Positions 12,101-22,555 of a stretch of DNA of 64,000 bases are shown here, piece by piece. The stretch is from positions 1,924,501 through 1,988,500 of the forward strand of contig OX359192.1 in assembly GCA_947172415.1 (NCBI GenBank), written 5' to 3'. Within the stretch, counting starts at the first letter, position 1, and every line of letters starts with the position of its first letter. A program made the position numbers and the translations under genes. Under the pieces are notes generated by a model. The model was given only the letters and a program-made list of their open reading frames with translations, was not told the DNA's origin and searched no databases. This DNA is from Chondrosia reniformis. Lineage: Eukaryota > Porifera > Demospongiae > Chondrillida > Chondrillidae.

Positions 12101-13257
12101 CATAATAGGAATGAAAAATCTAAGATACCATTTTCCTACATGCTATGCCTATTCTGTAAAAGAGCCTATAGGGGAACTAAACCTGAAGAGAGCTTTGGAT
12201 GAAGATACAGGAGTCTTTTCTTCCTTCTTTTCCCTGCTTTTATCTTCTTCTCCACTGGGTCAGACAGCCGTTTCTAGGAATTCCACCCTTCATCAGTGAT
12301 CCTGGGAGTCTTTGTCTTGATCTTCTGTGAATCCTTGAATGTTATACATACAGTATATACGTATATATAAACAAATTCTCCTTTACCTACACATGTATCC
12401 TATTATATACCTATTATCCTCCCAGCCAATTTACCTACTATGCATATTCACATAATTGTGTCTGTTCTATACTTTCATATTAACACATTGTACTTTTCAG
12501 ATTCAAATCGCAGAGAAAAATATCTCCTGATGTCAGTATAGTGGTTGAAACGCCAAAACGATCCAAACTATTTTATACAAGTAAGGAAATGTTTGGTAAT
12601 ATTGATCACTAAGGTGGAAAGTATTTAGCATATATGTTTGTGTATGTGTATATACAAATATGTACTATGTATGTAGATCATGACTTGTCTGAGTTGAACA
12701 AGGAAGAGATATTTCCAAAAAAAGAATGCTCCTCTCAAAACTTGGAATCTCTGTTAAAAGGAAAGCTTAAACGAACCAGATCAATGCCAGCAAGTGAAAT
12801 GGATTTAACAGTAGAGAGGCTTTTAACTGATGTCACTGTAGGTAGCCCCGGAAGTCCTAATTGTTCTTATAGAGAAATGAATGAAGAAAATCCACTCTGC
12901 CTTGTACAAACTCCCCTTCGTTCAGAAAGTCATCTGAGACAAGTGGCCTTTCTGGACACTCCAACCAAGTTTGCTGAAACAACAGCAACTTCACCAAACT
13001 GTGATACACCAACAATTTCTTATTCACTATTTCAAACTCCTACATCAAACAAGAGTATTCCAAGCATGCTGTTGGATGAAAGCCCTGACTTATTTCGAGC
13101 TACTCAGAGTTGTAATGCTTTGCAAGTTGGTGATGAAGAACCACTTGCATGTCTGGAGAGTGACAGTCTTGCTGCCTTTCAGCTGTGCACACCACCAAAA
13201 GATTATCCACAAAACTTTACTGAGGCACTTGCTAACATGATCCCAACTTCAAGATAG
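159..13257 (+). CDS. TICRR: Treslin/TICRR-like replication initiation protein (3' part, 16 exons)
   Basis: Treslin loads Cdc45 at origins together with TopBP1 after CDK phosphorylation. Exons: 159-345, 432-750, 1825-2702, 2806-3079, 3305-4020, 4526-4684, 5047-5216, 5370-5454, 5784-5866, 6824-7102, 7662-7773, 8305-8347, 8585-8794, 9434-9530, 12501-12580, 12677-13257 (stop). All phases agree and give 1423 residues; the N-terminus lies left of the window. Family landmarks in order: GIAVFWIDT (human ITFYWVDT), PWFPFHP (human KWFPFCN), an Sld3-Treslin-like helical region at 4526-7102 (YRFEMLYRRPP, LLLTPEASFLGELFQEAI), TKRHKSFHGVISKEIP (human IRHKSIAEVSQNLRQIEIP), VKRSLF, then two CDK-type sites, KETPRRKQ and VVETPKRSK, matching the human T969 and S1001 regions. 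An 11-residue coding repeat (RDPLVDAATLD) fills the end of exon 3305-4020 and is not a family feature. Identification is by recalled human sequence, not by a search. Confidence 0.87.
983..1189 (+). mobile_element. Dispersed ~240-bp element, copy 1
   Basis: This copy lies in a Treslin intron. It matches the copies at 9119, 12111, 30581 and 36991 from the 'tgctatgcctattctgtaaa' block to the 'tttatcttgatcttctgtg' block. The minus strand carries the hammerhead-like motif at 1105-1150. No terminal inverted repeats or coding capacity are visible; short ORFs across it recur in every copy and are artefacts. Confidence 0.8.
1624..1806. repeat. 35-bp tandem repeat, ~5 copies, abutting an exon
   Basis: The unit contains 'caataggcggtcagttcatt'. 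The array ends about 20 bp before the Treslin exon at 1825, so it forms the 3' end of the intron. Confidence 0.9.
3566..3998 (+). repeat. Coding minisatellite (33-bp unit) in Treslin
   Basis: About 13 units encode RDPLVDAATLD with variants (DPQKNTATLDR, DPLMDTAALDR, DPLVDVATLDR, DPLVDAATLDK). The unit is a multiple of three and the frame stays open through the array, so copy number can change without a frameshift. Each unit contains a GGATCC site. It sits between the WFPF region and the Sld3-Treslin-like helices. Confidence 0.92.
4741..4897. mobile_element. Fold-back element with ~50-bp arms
   Basis: Left arm 4741-4792 and right arm 4844-4897 are near-perfect inverted repeats (left outer end 'ataagatcagtggttttcat'). 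The loop holds CTGATGA at 4810-4816, then a GACC/GGTC stem and AAAACG, like a degenerate hammerhead core. It lies in a Treslin intron; the ORF read through it is an artefact. Confidence 0.8.
6296..6795 (+). mobile_element. Dispersed element, copy 2, interrupted
   Basis: 6298-6420 matches the left part of the ~240-bp element and 6718-6795 the right part. About 300 bp of other sequence lies between, so the copy is diverged and split. Its minus-strand hammerhead region (6710-6755) has TGTA where other copies have TGTC, and lost stem I pairing. Confidence 0.6.
7166..7575. repeat. 106-107-bp tandem repeat, 4 copies, Treslin intron
   Basis: The 'atggctttaagtatgttagg' block recurs at 7168, 7275, 7381 and 7487 with almost no divergence, so the amplification is recent. 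No coding role is visible. Confidence 0.92.
8053..8152. repeat. 20-bp tandem repeat, ~5 copies
   Basis: The unit 'ctggttgatactcataacgc' is repeated almost perfectly in the Treslin intron between exons 7662-7773 and 8305-8347. Confidence 0.9.
9119..9361 (-). mobile_element. Dispersed ~240-bp element, copy 3 (full length)
   Basis: This is an inverted copy, so the hammerhead motif reads on the plus strand: stem I GGATCA 9169-9174, CTGATGA 9175-9181, GAAA 9197-9200, cleavage triplet GTC 9206-9208, stem I partner TGACCC 9209-9214. It lies in the Treslin intron 8795-9433. Confidence 0.82.
9531..12500 (+). other. Long Treslin intron (3.0 kb)
   Basis: No exon of another gene is recognised on either strand. 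Apart from the dispersed element at 12111-12340, the stretch is AT-rich with scattered TACGTA words. At 11376-11420 there is a weak tRNA-like A box and B box followed by a T run, too short between boxes for a functional tRNA. Confidence 0.7.
12111..12340 (+). mobile_element. Dispersed ~240-bp element, copy 4
   Basis: Near full-length copy from 'atgaaaaatctaagatacca' to 'tcttctgtgaatccttgaat'. The minus-strand hammerhead motif spans 12257-12302, with one base change in stem II. A few bases of the pyrimidine stretch are deleted before the right end. Confidence 0.82.
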
Positions 13258-13510
13258 CTTTAACACGATGTGGACCATTTTGTACATATGATATGTGTAT
13301 ATATCAATTCAAACTGTTAATATATTGTTCAATTAAGAATAGATTGAACATGATATGGACCAATTTTTACACATATGTTAATGTTCAATTAAGAAAGAAA
13401 ATACCTATTCCTGCAGAGTACCTTATTTTCTAGCTAAGTTACTGATAGTGTATTGTAACAAACTAAGATTTATAAAGAAGAAAAATTTAGTTAGTAATTC
13501 AGTGGCTCCC
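13258..13510. other. Convergent intergenic spacer
   Basis: About 250 bp separate the Treslin stop from the stop of TPM-A on the other strand, so the two 3' UTRs probably abut or overlap. A short direct repeat ('gttcaattaagaa') occurs at about 13328 and 13382. No clear AATAAA was found on either strand. Confidence 0.6.
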
Positions 13511-16500
13511 TCACATGTCTTTAAGTTCCTCCAACGTCTTGTCCAGGTCACTCTTTGCCTTATCATAATTGTCCTCAGCTTGCTCCAAATCGCCTATATT
13601 TCATTCAAGAAACCAATCTGTACATACAATACCCTTCAGCTTAGCCCTAATTTATAGGTTTAATTATATACTAATCAAATCAAAATTGAGTACACCCAGT
13701 TGGTTTTACAGCTATCAAAACTGACAATGTATTATACATGTAGGTACGTATACCCTGTAAATGTATGTACATGACTGTCTTACGTACTTTCTAATTGGGA
13801 TATCTGGTTTTTGAGGCCAGCTACCTCTCTTCTGAGGTTTTCATTCTCACTTTCCAGCTGCAAATTAAATCAAGTAGACTATTAATATTTAATTATATAC
13901 TGTATACGTACACTACCTAAAACAGAACATTTAAATGGCTTAAAAATCATACATATACAAGCCTATTTTAAGCCTTTGAAATATAGACTACATATTCTAC
14001 TAATTGAAGCGATAATCAAACTTATAATCTTAATAACTTCTAGAAATAAATCAAATAGTTATGATTAAAGGTTAAAGTGGAAAAATCATCAAATTAAAAA
14101 TTTGCATGTTTTTTTATACAAAATATGTACGTACTTACGTATAATAGAATATTCTTGAATAATAACATCTGCATATGTGCACCAGATTTAGTTCCCTATA
14201 GGCTTTTAATTTATTACAGAATAGGCATAGCATTTATGAAAATGCTGTATTAGACTATTTTAGGGTATCACATACTTTGAGTACGAGGTAATATATACAG
14301 TAGATAATCTTATACTCATATATGCACTGAACATGAATGAACATAACATCTGTTTACCTTTTAAATTTCTAAACATATGTATGCACTGATGTGACAGGGA
14401 GTTTTACTACCTACGTACGTACCTCAGAAATCTTAGATTTGTATTTGCTAGTTGTCTCCTCCAAGTTGTCTATCACCTGGTCGTTCTATAGGAATCAAAA
14501 CCAAACGTAAATCGTTTACAAATATATATACAATATGCTGAATAACGTGTTTTATAAAAAAATCTTTATGCATACGTAAATGTGTAATTATTTTTAGAGA
14601 CATCAATCAGCAGGGGCAATGCTGCTACTCTGCTGGGCACAATCAAGGACAATCACGATGATTATAATTTATTATGTCATGTGCATATAGGAGAATGTGC
14701 ACATAATTCATATCGCCTGCATGTATATAATTAGTGTATATCTGCCGTATTATTATTTATGTTTTCAGAACTTCCAGTATTTTTGTATTGCTTTATTATT
14801 ATTGATTCAATTTAACTTGCACTTGACAAAATTTTGATAGATTTTTCTACATCACAGCATTTGTTATATTAACTTTATGATAATTTATCTGAGCTAAAAG
14901 AGCTACGTATGTAGTCCTGGACCTGTCATAGCCGACCATCTAGATATGGCATTAGTAGCATATACACTCACTGAAACTATAAGAAATAAATATCCAATAA
15001 ACTGTAAATATGATTATCCATGGACACACTTACCTGGCTGAGCTTCGTTCGGCTAGCCTTCACCTCAATTGTGACCTCATCCAGTTCACGTTTAACAGCC
15101 TGCAAATGTCTATATACAAGTGGGCATACTCTATGATACCAACACTGCATGTACATATGACTATGATGACTGCAAAAGGGAAATACACTCAATCCTCCCT
15201 TATCCGGATGCCCCAGATACGGGCACGTCCCTCTACCGGGCAGCATGATGCGGTTGCTGAGTCAGCAAGTAAACAAAATGGCAATGACAACGGTTGTGTT
15301 CACGGCAATTTTTGAAGGCAAACGTGTGTACTGATCTTATTGATCGCCAAGAATGTGGATAACAGTTAACTAGTTCAGCTGCCAAGTGTGAAGCCGATTT
15401 TGAAATTCATTTTCTTCGCACAGCAAGCATCATACCTTACACGATTTGTATATAAAACAGCTATACTCTTCGAGTTTTCTGAGTTACGGGCATTTCTGAG
15501 TTACAGACAGTGCCTGGTCCCAAGGTGCCCGGATAAGGGAGGATTGAGTGTATGTTAAAATGCCTAGCTATACCATATATAAAACACTTTTGAAAGCAAG
15601 TTAAGTACAACTCTAAAGTAAATAATCACTTTAATAGTAATATTTTAAGTGTATAAAGATGTATGTATGTAAGCTAAACTTTAGATGTAACTATTAAGCC
15701 CTAAGTCAGTATGAAGCAGTTAATATCATTTAAATGTATCCTACTTTTAAACACTTTCTATACTCAAGAAATGCAGTGCTTCAACTAACTCATTAGTGTC
15801 TTCATACTTTTCTTCAGCTTTGTCTAAATCGGTTTGAACAACCTTTAACCTACGATGAAGCTGCAATAATGATAAATAGGGACACAATTAAAAAAACTAT
15901 TAACGCATTGACTATCATAAAGTGGAAAGTAATTTTACATTGAAAATGTCATATAGGCTGAGACTTTACATCTACGTGCATATGTGTGTGAAATGTTGAC
16001 TAGAAGTTGAGTCAATGTTACATTGAGGGAGGTCATCAAGGATACACTGAGGTTTGGAAGAAAATAGGCAAGGCAGTCAAGGTGTGTGCACATTCTGATT
16101 GAGTTTGGCCCCTAAATTTATGTATACTTTGTTTGAAACACACAACCAACATTCTAATTTTAGACATTAACATTTTTTCTTAATGTACCAAAAATGCTAA
16201 ATTTATACCATGCTTGATCCAAAACAACAATCCAAAACAAGATTAGGATATAACTGGTGGAAACAATTGGCTTAATATCCTGGAGAGGCCTGACTACTCA
16301 GTCATTATGAAGCTTCAAATGAAGTAGGCGGTGAAGCAAGTACAATCTTACCTCACTGTTTTCGGCCTGAACATCTTGCAACAACTTTTCCGTCGTTTGC
16401 AGCTTCTCCTTATGCACTTCAGTTTCACTACTCATTGAATCCTCTTGTACTCTTATCGACTTGTAAGATCTGGAACAATTGAAGCAATTCACAAACTTAC

Positions 16501-17230
16501 CTAAAATTAGCAACAGTCTCAGAGGGAGAGGAATACAAGAACAGTATGGTACCTTTCAGTCTCTTCAAGTTTGTTTTCAGCAACTTTCAATTTCTGAGTC
16601 TTTTCCTCCAACATGTCTTCTGCTTTCTCTAAATCAGTTTCTAATAATCGCATCTTCCTTTTGTGTCCTTCAATTTCCTGCTCCGCCTGCAATCAGAAAC
16701 CAAGAAGAGTGCCTTTACCACTAACACATGGCAAGACAGGTGAACATAGAGAGTGTATTAATCACTCCCACGCATTAAATTAGTCACGAGATTGAACTGA
16801 AGCAGTTATTCGTAGCTTGCAATCGTTTGGCTACTGGTAGATTCGATTAACTAATTCAGACCCGGTTCAACATTCCTCCAACCACGAAGATGTAACTGAC
16901 CAAACTTTAACATACTTTTATGACCACAGCTTTATAAAGACATGGAGCCCGCATTCAATTTTATTATACATAGTAATAACATACACTGTTGTATTTCTAA
17001 AAGGCAACTTTAGTTTTAACTGAAAAATCGGATAATTGTAATTTACCGCGTTTATAACTATAATTTATGCATATTAACAGGGATGGTGAAGAGGAAAGAA
17101 GGAGAGAGCATTTCACCTTATCGGCTCTATCTCGGTGAACCTTTGCATCTTGGCCAGCCTCCTCTAGCTTTTTACCAAGATCATCATTTTCACTCCTGAG
17201 GGTAGCTAGCTTTTTCTTAATCTGTTCCAT
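13511..17230 (-). CDS. Tropomyosin (TPM-A), 242 aa, 8 exons
   Basis: Tropomyosin is a dimeric coiled coil that polymerises along actin filaments. Exons on the minus strand: 17230-17117, 16686-16553, 16469-16352, 15860-15790, 15109-15034, 14485-14423, 13857-13788, 13593-13511. Their lengths are 114, 134, 118, 71, 76, 63, 70 and 83 nt. The first seven equal the classic animal tropomyosin exons 1a, 3, 4, 5, 6, 7 and 8, which strongly supports the call; exon 2 (126 nt) has no counterpart. The start is MEQIKKKLATLRSEN and the end is LEELKDM. The whole protein is heptad-like with no signal peptide or globular domain. The start ATG is well placed and no upstream in-frame exon is needed. The donor at 15789 (GTTAGT) and the acceptor before 15109 were chosen because only these keep phase. 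Length fits six actin-binding periods of about 40 residues. Confidence 0.9.
14180..14256 (-). mobile_element. Dispersed element fragment, copy 5
   Basis: Only the 'ttagttccctataggc' to 'gaataggcatagcat' end is present, with an inserted 'ttaatttatta' that also marks copies 2 and 6 and defines a subfamily. It lies in a TPM-A intron. Confidence 0.6.
15186..15550. mobile_element. 365-bp TA-flanked terminal-inverted-repeat element (MITE)
   Basis: Both ends begin 'cactcaatcctcccttatcc' in inverted orientation (over 20 bp of match) and are flanked by TA (15184-15185 and 15551-15552). This matches a Tc1/mariner or pogo-type target duplication. No transposase ORF is present, so it is non-autonomous. 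It lies in the TPM-A intron between exons 15860-15790 and 15109-15034. Confidence 0.88.
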
Positions 17231-18328
17231 TTTGAAAATGACAACAACGTCTACGAGGTATTCAACAAAAAACTTTCTTAGTTTGTGCCCGCAAGACTAG
17301 ATCAAGAATTTATACTGAAAATATTGACCTACTTATATTTCATGTACTTCCGGGTCGCTCCGCACACCAAAGGTGACCGCCCCCGATTCGGTGCCAACCA
17401 AACAATGTCTTTACGGAGCGCCAAATATGGGCAGGGTGCAAGCAAAAGTAGATAACGGTCACGTGACCGATGTCCCATTAACTCATTTCCTATTACGTAC
17501 CGGCCCAATTTATTCACATTGCATTATTGCAATCAAATATAGATTTATCACCATACAATTATATTACAGATCAAAATTACCCATTTCATTAAGTATGAAT
17601 AAACCCTTTTAGAAATGTATTATTTTGTGACTAGTGAGTCAAATAAATGCAACCAAGGATTCAAAATCACAAAAGATATAAAGATTCCCAGGTCCACAGA
17701 TCAATCTATATTTGAATTGCTACAAATTAGATATTACACTTTCTTACCAAGTTTTGAGTATCATCATTGGCTATAGATAATATGGGTCTTGATGAATCGG
17801 GTGCATACTGAATAACTTTTATAATTTTATTACATGCATGATCTATGTACTTAGTATCTGTATAAGAAAGGCTTTGTTGAGATTGTGTATTTTCATAACA
17901 CCCAACACCACTCTTTCCTTTTATAAAGGGTGAAAACTCTCAATAAAGAAATTATTTCTGCAATTAAGGATAAATTGGCACGTAGTCATGCAAGTGGAAC
18001 TTAGAGTGTATATACATAGTTCAGAGTTGGGAGTTCTTCATTTACTAAAGGTACGTACGTCCATATGAAAATCCTTTAATTCATGCGTTGCAAGGAGCTG
18101 CCATTGTTTAAGAATAAGTCCTTATGTGAAATCTGAAATCTTACTCTATATACTCCACATTGGTTAGTGCTTCCTAGTGTAATGTTAATCAAGTACATTC
18201 CTACATAAGATTCTGCTATAAAATTATAACACACCTGGTCCATGAATTTTAAACTAAGCTAATACAAAGTGACTTGGAACTAGTGTCTAACATTCTAAAC
18301 ACATAATACATAAGAAATAGTAACTAAT
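17231..18328. other. Spacer between TPM-B and TPM-A with the TPM-A promoter region
   Basis: The 250 bp upstream of the TPM-A start are locally richer in G+C and CpG (17340-17480) than the neighbourhood, as expected of a promoter. No TATA box or exon was recognised. The rest is AT-rich and shows nothing else. Confidence 0.5.
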
Positions 18329-21300
18329 TCAAATGTCTTCCAATTGGCTCTGCAGGTCCTTAAATTTTCTTTCATTTGCATCAGCCAATTCTTCAGCTTT
18401 TTCAAGATCACCTAAGAACAACATAATGGACAACAGTCAACTAAGAAGTTGAGTAGTGGTATGGATATATACACAAGTTATCACATGATATCCCTAACTC
18501 TTATTTTATAATGTAGTCATTTAGGATAAAAAGTAACTTGACCAACAGACATTGGTACACCGATGTATTACATAGTCTCACAATTAGGCTAGATCAGGTA
18601 GCAGCAATGTGTACATATGTATTTCTTAGTTTCACCCTACAACAGTAACAGTTGACTAAAATCGTAACACACTTTCAAGGGTTGCTATTTTGTTGTTCAA
18701 AGTTGATTTTTCTGTCTCCAATTGAGTAATTATTTGGGATAACTACAAAAATTAACACATACAAGTGATACTAACCATGTACGTAAATATAGAACAGATC
18801 ATACATACGTATATCAATATCAGTAGACATATGTATCCGTTAGATATCCTACTTTGTTTAATACTTTTACATTGTTCAATGAATTATGTACGATATATGC
18901 AAGAGAAACTGTCCCTTCCCTTCCTTGCAAACACCCCTCCACTCCTCGCCATGCCCCTCCACTCCTCACCACACCCCTCCATTCCTCACCACACCCCTCC
19001 ACTCCTCATCACGCCCCTCCACTCCTCATCACGCCCCTCCATACCCCCCATTCTGTTCTGGAGAGTGAATGTAATTTATTAGAGTATGCTAATAGGATGC
19101 AATTAGGATATTCAATTGAATCAGAAGAAATAAGCATTGTATAACTGCACAGTTATGATTTAGCACATTAGTACAAAACAAGGATTATTTGGTAAAATGC
19201 AAGAAGGATTTTCGATTTTAACCTCATTGGCATCTTGCTGCTTGATTTGTACACGATCTATTTCACCATTTAGCACAGTAATTTGATTTTTCAACGCTTT
19301 GTTCTCAGCTTCCAATTCATCTATAACAGATTGGTCCTAGTGCATTGAAATGAAGTTTAGTGTAAAGTCAACTATACCTTGACCATATAAAGATATTAAA
19401 GTGCTCCACAGCTAAAAATAGAAATTTTAAAGTTGCAAAAAGTTCCATTCATGCTTCTTCAGAATATACATATATTATTGCTCTAATAAAAATAGGCATG
19501 TCTACTGAATCTCTGCTTTTGGTATACATGTTCACAGGCAGTTCTTACTTAATATAGATGTACATACATACAGGTTGTCCAAAGTCTAAGTTAGGTAATT
19601 CAATGTGCAATTATATGTGATTTCTTTAAGAATGGGCTAGTTTTAATACTTGGCCATATTCTGGAGGTAAGACTTTTTGATGAAAATAATGATTGTATTG
19701 TAGTCTTTGGTACTTAAATGATATTGTTTTTTTTTAAAAAAAAGAAAAAGAAATCTTTTCATAATAGATTTGGTAACTCTTGATAATATATTGAATTTAG
19801 TCCTATCTAATTATCCAGGTTCCCAGTATAATTAACTTAAGAGATTGAGATAAATTTTAGTTCATTCGTCAATCTGTACAAAAGAAATTTCACTTTTAGT
19901 TGCGTGGCACTTTATATTACTGGGATAATGCTTGCATGTACGTACATAGCAACAGCTGATAAGAAAGTACCTGTTTAGAGTCTTCTGCTCCTTTTTCTGC
20001 TCTATCTAGGTCATCTTCTAGAAGTTTTATCTTTCTCTTCAAACCTTGTATCTCCTGTTCAGCCTAGAGACCAATTATACACGGAAAACATTTCAAATGG
20101 CCTAGCAGTAACCATTTACTAATAAAATGAATCTACAAATCAGATGCTATCCATTACACTTCTTTCAGAGGATTAAATAAATGCCCAGTTATTAAAGGAC
20201 AGCTTATCAGAAGCGCCTGTGGGCTTAAAGGACAGCTTATCAGAAGGGCCAGTGGGCTTAAAGGACAGCTTATTAGAGCCTGTGGGCTTAAAGGACAGCT
20301 TATCAGAAGGGCCAGTGGGCTTAAAGGACAGCTTATCAGAAGCGCCTGTGGGCTTTAAAGGACAGCTTATTAGAGCCTGTTAGCTTAAAGGACAGCTTAT
20401 CAGAAGCGCCTGTGGGCTTAAAGGACAGCTTATTAGAGCCTGTGGGCTTATCACTTAGGCAACGCACACCTAATTGACCACAAGCCCAGATTCATAGAAT
20501 GCCCGTATATGTACAAAACATCTGTGGAGTGCGTGTATAGTAACTAAACAAAATGGTTTAAAAGTTGATAAATCAATTTTCTATTGTATTTATTTCTAAG
20601 CCTCTGATAAGCATAGTTTATGGGAATACGGTGTTTATTTTGTAAAAGCATTCAACTTCATATACCAGAACTGAGTGAGTGTTAAGCAATTTATGGAGGA
20701 ATGGTGACAGAATTACACTGGAAAATTTGGAATCTTCCTATCTTTATAATTATAGCCTACATACATACTGTCAAGATAATAGAAACAGCAAAGATATGTA
20801 CTAACACATACATATATGCCCCAACCACATCTAATGTACCTAACAATTACAGTTCATAGAAGCCAAATAGAAGGTTTCATTATCTAATACACATACATCT
20901 ATGATCACACATGGAGTCATAAAAGACCACATAAGCAATAGTTTAACTAATCACATGAACCCCAGATTCTTTGTTACTTTGAAGAGATCTTATAATTCAA
21001 TTATTTATTGCAATTAACAAATGTTAAAGACGTGAATTAGCTCATCACCACAAAGCAACAAGACTCCCATACAAAATCACCATATTTAGACATGGTAACA
21101 CATCCCACCACTGGTTACATATAATTGCAAAGGAATGCGGTACTGTTACTATGAAAATACCATATTCCAAACAATAACATGGGAGTTAAACACCAACATT
21201 TCACTCCAATGTCAGTTAATACGCCTTGCTCATTTTACAGTGAATTTCTTTAACAAGGCATCTTTATCTAGGAGCTTCACTAATCCAACCTTGCTTGGGT

Positions 21301-22425
21301 CAGTCACCTCAACCTTCTTCTTAAAGGTACATGCGTATGTAGGTAGTGATACAAGTGTATGTAGGTAGTGATACAAGTGTATTATACTATAGTAGTGAAT
21401 ACATACATAAGTTTAGTGATGTCCATAGACATGAAGTAACCCATTCACCTCTCTTAACAGGAAACCAAACAACAACACTTCAACTGGGAAGCCAAATTAG
21501 AGCAGCAAATAAAAGTCATATTGCACAGGTGAACAAATACTTAACATTTTGTGGTAGAATTAAGAATGGTTGCATTTCCAACCTCACAAATCCTTAATTT
21601 AATAAATATTTCTACTTACAAGTGCTTCAAGGCTAGTAAATGTAAACAGCCATAATCTGGACCTAAGTAGATAGTATCTAGTTCAAGTTAGATCTCAATT
21701 TATCAGGATACAGTGGTTACACTCTGAAAAGCCCAGACAGGCAAATATTTAGTCTGTGTACATACAGTTTCAGCCCTCGCTTCAGCTTCCTTTCTAGATT
21801 CTTCAACCTCTGTACATCTCTCCTCTGCTGCCTCCTTCTCCTCCTTCAATTTGTCAAGCTTCTTACGGATCCCTTCCATCTTTCTCAACAGAGTTAACAC
21901 ATTGGAATGTCAGGTAAAGTGGCTACAAATGCGCCACGCAACCCCTACTCAAAGGATACCATGACCACAAAAGAATGTGTCTCAATGAAGCACACCAGCT
22001 CAGCTTACATAATGACAAAAAGAAACCTTCCCAGCATGACGATAGGAAATGCTACCACACCACTTGGAAAGAAAAGTTAGCTTCAACAAATGTACTATTT
22101 CTAATCAGTCGCTAAAGGCTTCCGTCGGAGATCTGTTCCTCTCTAGTTATATTCGCTTATAATAGCACAAACCCCTAATACTACTACTGGCTTCTGGTGT
22201 TATAATACTATTGCAATACTACAAGGTTTCCTAAAGCAACGATTATGTCTGCCACCTTAAAAAATTTGATCGGCGAATTATTCGACATTAAAACTCTTTG
22301 AGAAAACTCACAGTTTCACATCTTGCTTCGGCGTCTTTTCTTCTTTCCTTTTCCAATTCTACTGCTTCTAATGCTTTTTCCTTCTCCTCTTTGAGTGCAG
22401 CGAGTTTCTTCTTGATCTGCTCCAT
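18329..22425 (-). CDS. Short tropomyosin (TPM-B), 157 aa, two alternative first exons
   Basis: Minus-strand exons: first exon 22425-22312 (MEQIKKKLAALKEEKEK) or alternative first exon 21879-21766 (MEGIRKKLDKLKEEKEA). These are followed by 20063-19971, 19336-19223, 18742-18673 and 18411-18329 (stop). Both first exons are 114 nt, end in phase 0 and encode 38 residues. The second exon starts AEQEIQGLKRKIKLLE, like the TPM-A second exon (AEQEIEGHKRKMRLLE) and canonical exon 3. The last two exons match those of TPM-A in length (70 and 83 nt), phase and sequence (SDLEKAEELAD against SDLEQAEDNYD). The middle exons are missing, giving about four actin periods, a length known from yeast Tpm2 but unusual for animals. 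Promoter choice should make two isoforms with different N-terminal overlap regions. The protein is all coiled coil. Confidence 0.85.
18926..19045. repeat. ~18-bp C-rich tandem repeat
   Basis: The unit is like 'cccctccactcctcaccaca', about 7 copies, in a TPM-B intron. It is strongly strand-asymmetric (C+T+A rich). ORFs read through it are artefacts. Confidence 0.9.
20192..20452. repeat. ~27/34-bp tandem repeat in TPM-B intron
   Basis: 'cttaaaggacagcttatcag' recurs about 8 times, alternating long units (with 'aagcgcctgtggg') and short units (with 'agcctgtggg'). Confidence 0.88.
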
Positions 22426-22555
22426 TTCCTGAAGTCTTTTCAAAACAATGATCTCCCCTGTGTAGGCGCTTAATGTAGGCGCTTAATGTAGACGCTCCAC
22501 ACGTGATTCACTGACGCCGGGACATTGGGTATTCCCCCATTATGTAGTGAAGGCG
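22426..22555. promoter_or_regulatory. Bidirectional promoter of TPM-B and TRIP4
   Basis: Only 130 bp lie between the TPM-B ATG (minus) and the TRIP4 ATG (plus, 22556). The gap holds a 17-bp repeat ('taggcgcttaatgtaggc') in about 2.5 copies and CACGTG-like and CpG-containing words. No TATA box is visible. Shared regulation is inferred from the spacing. Confidence 0.6.

Noticed and set aside
18765..19144. Overlapping ORFs in all frames at the C-rich repeat
   Set aside because: They are low-complexity readings of an 18-bp repeat inside a TPM-B intron.
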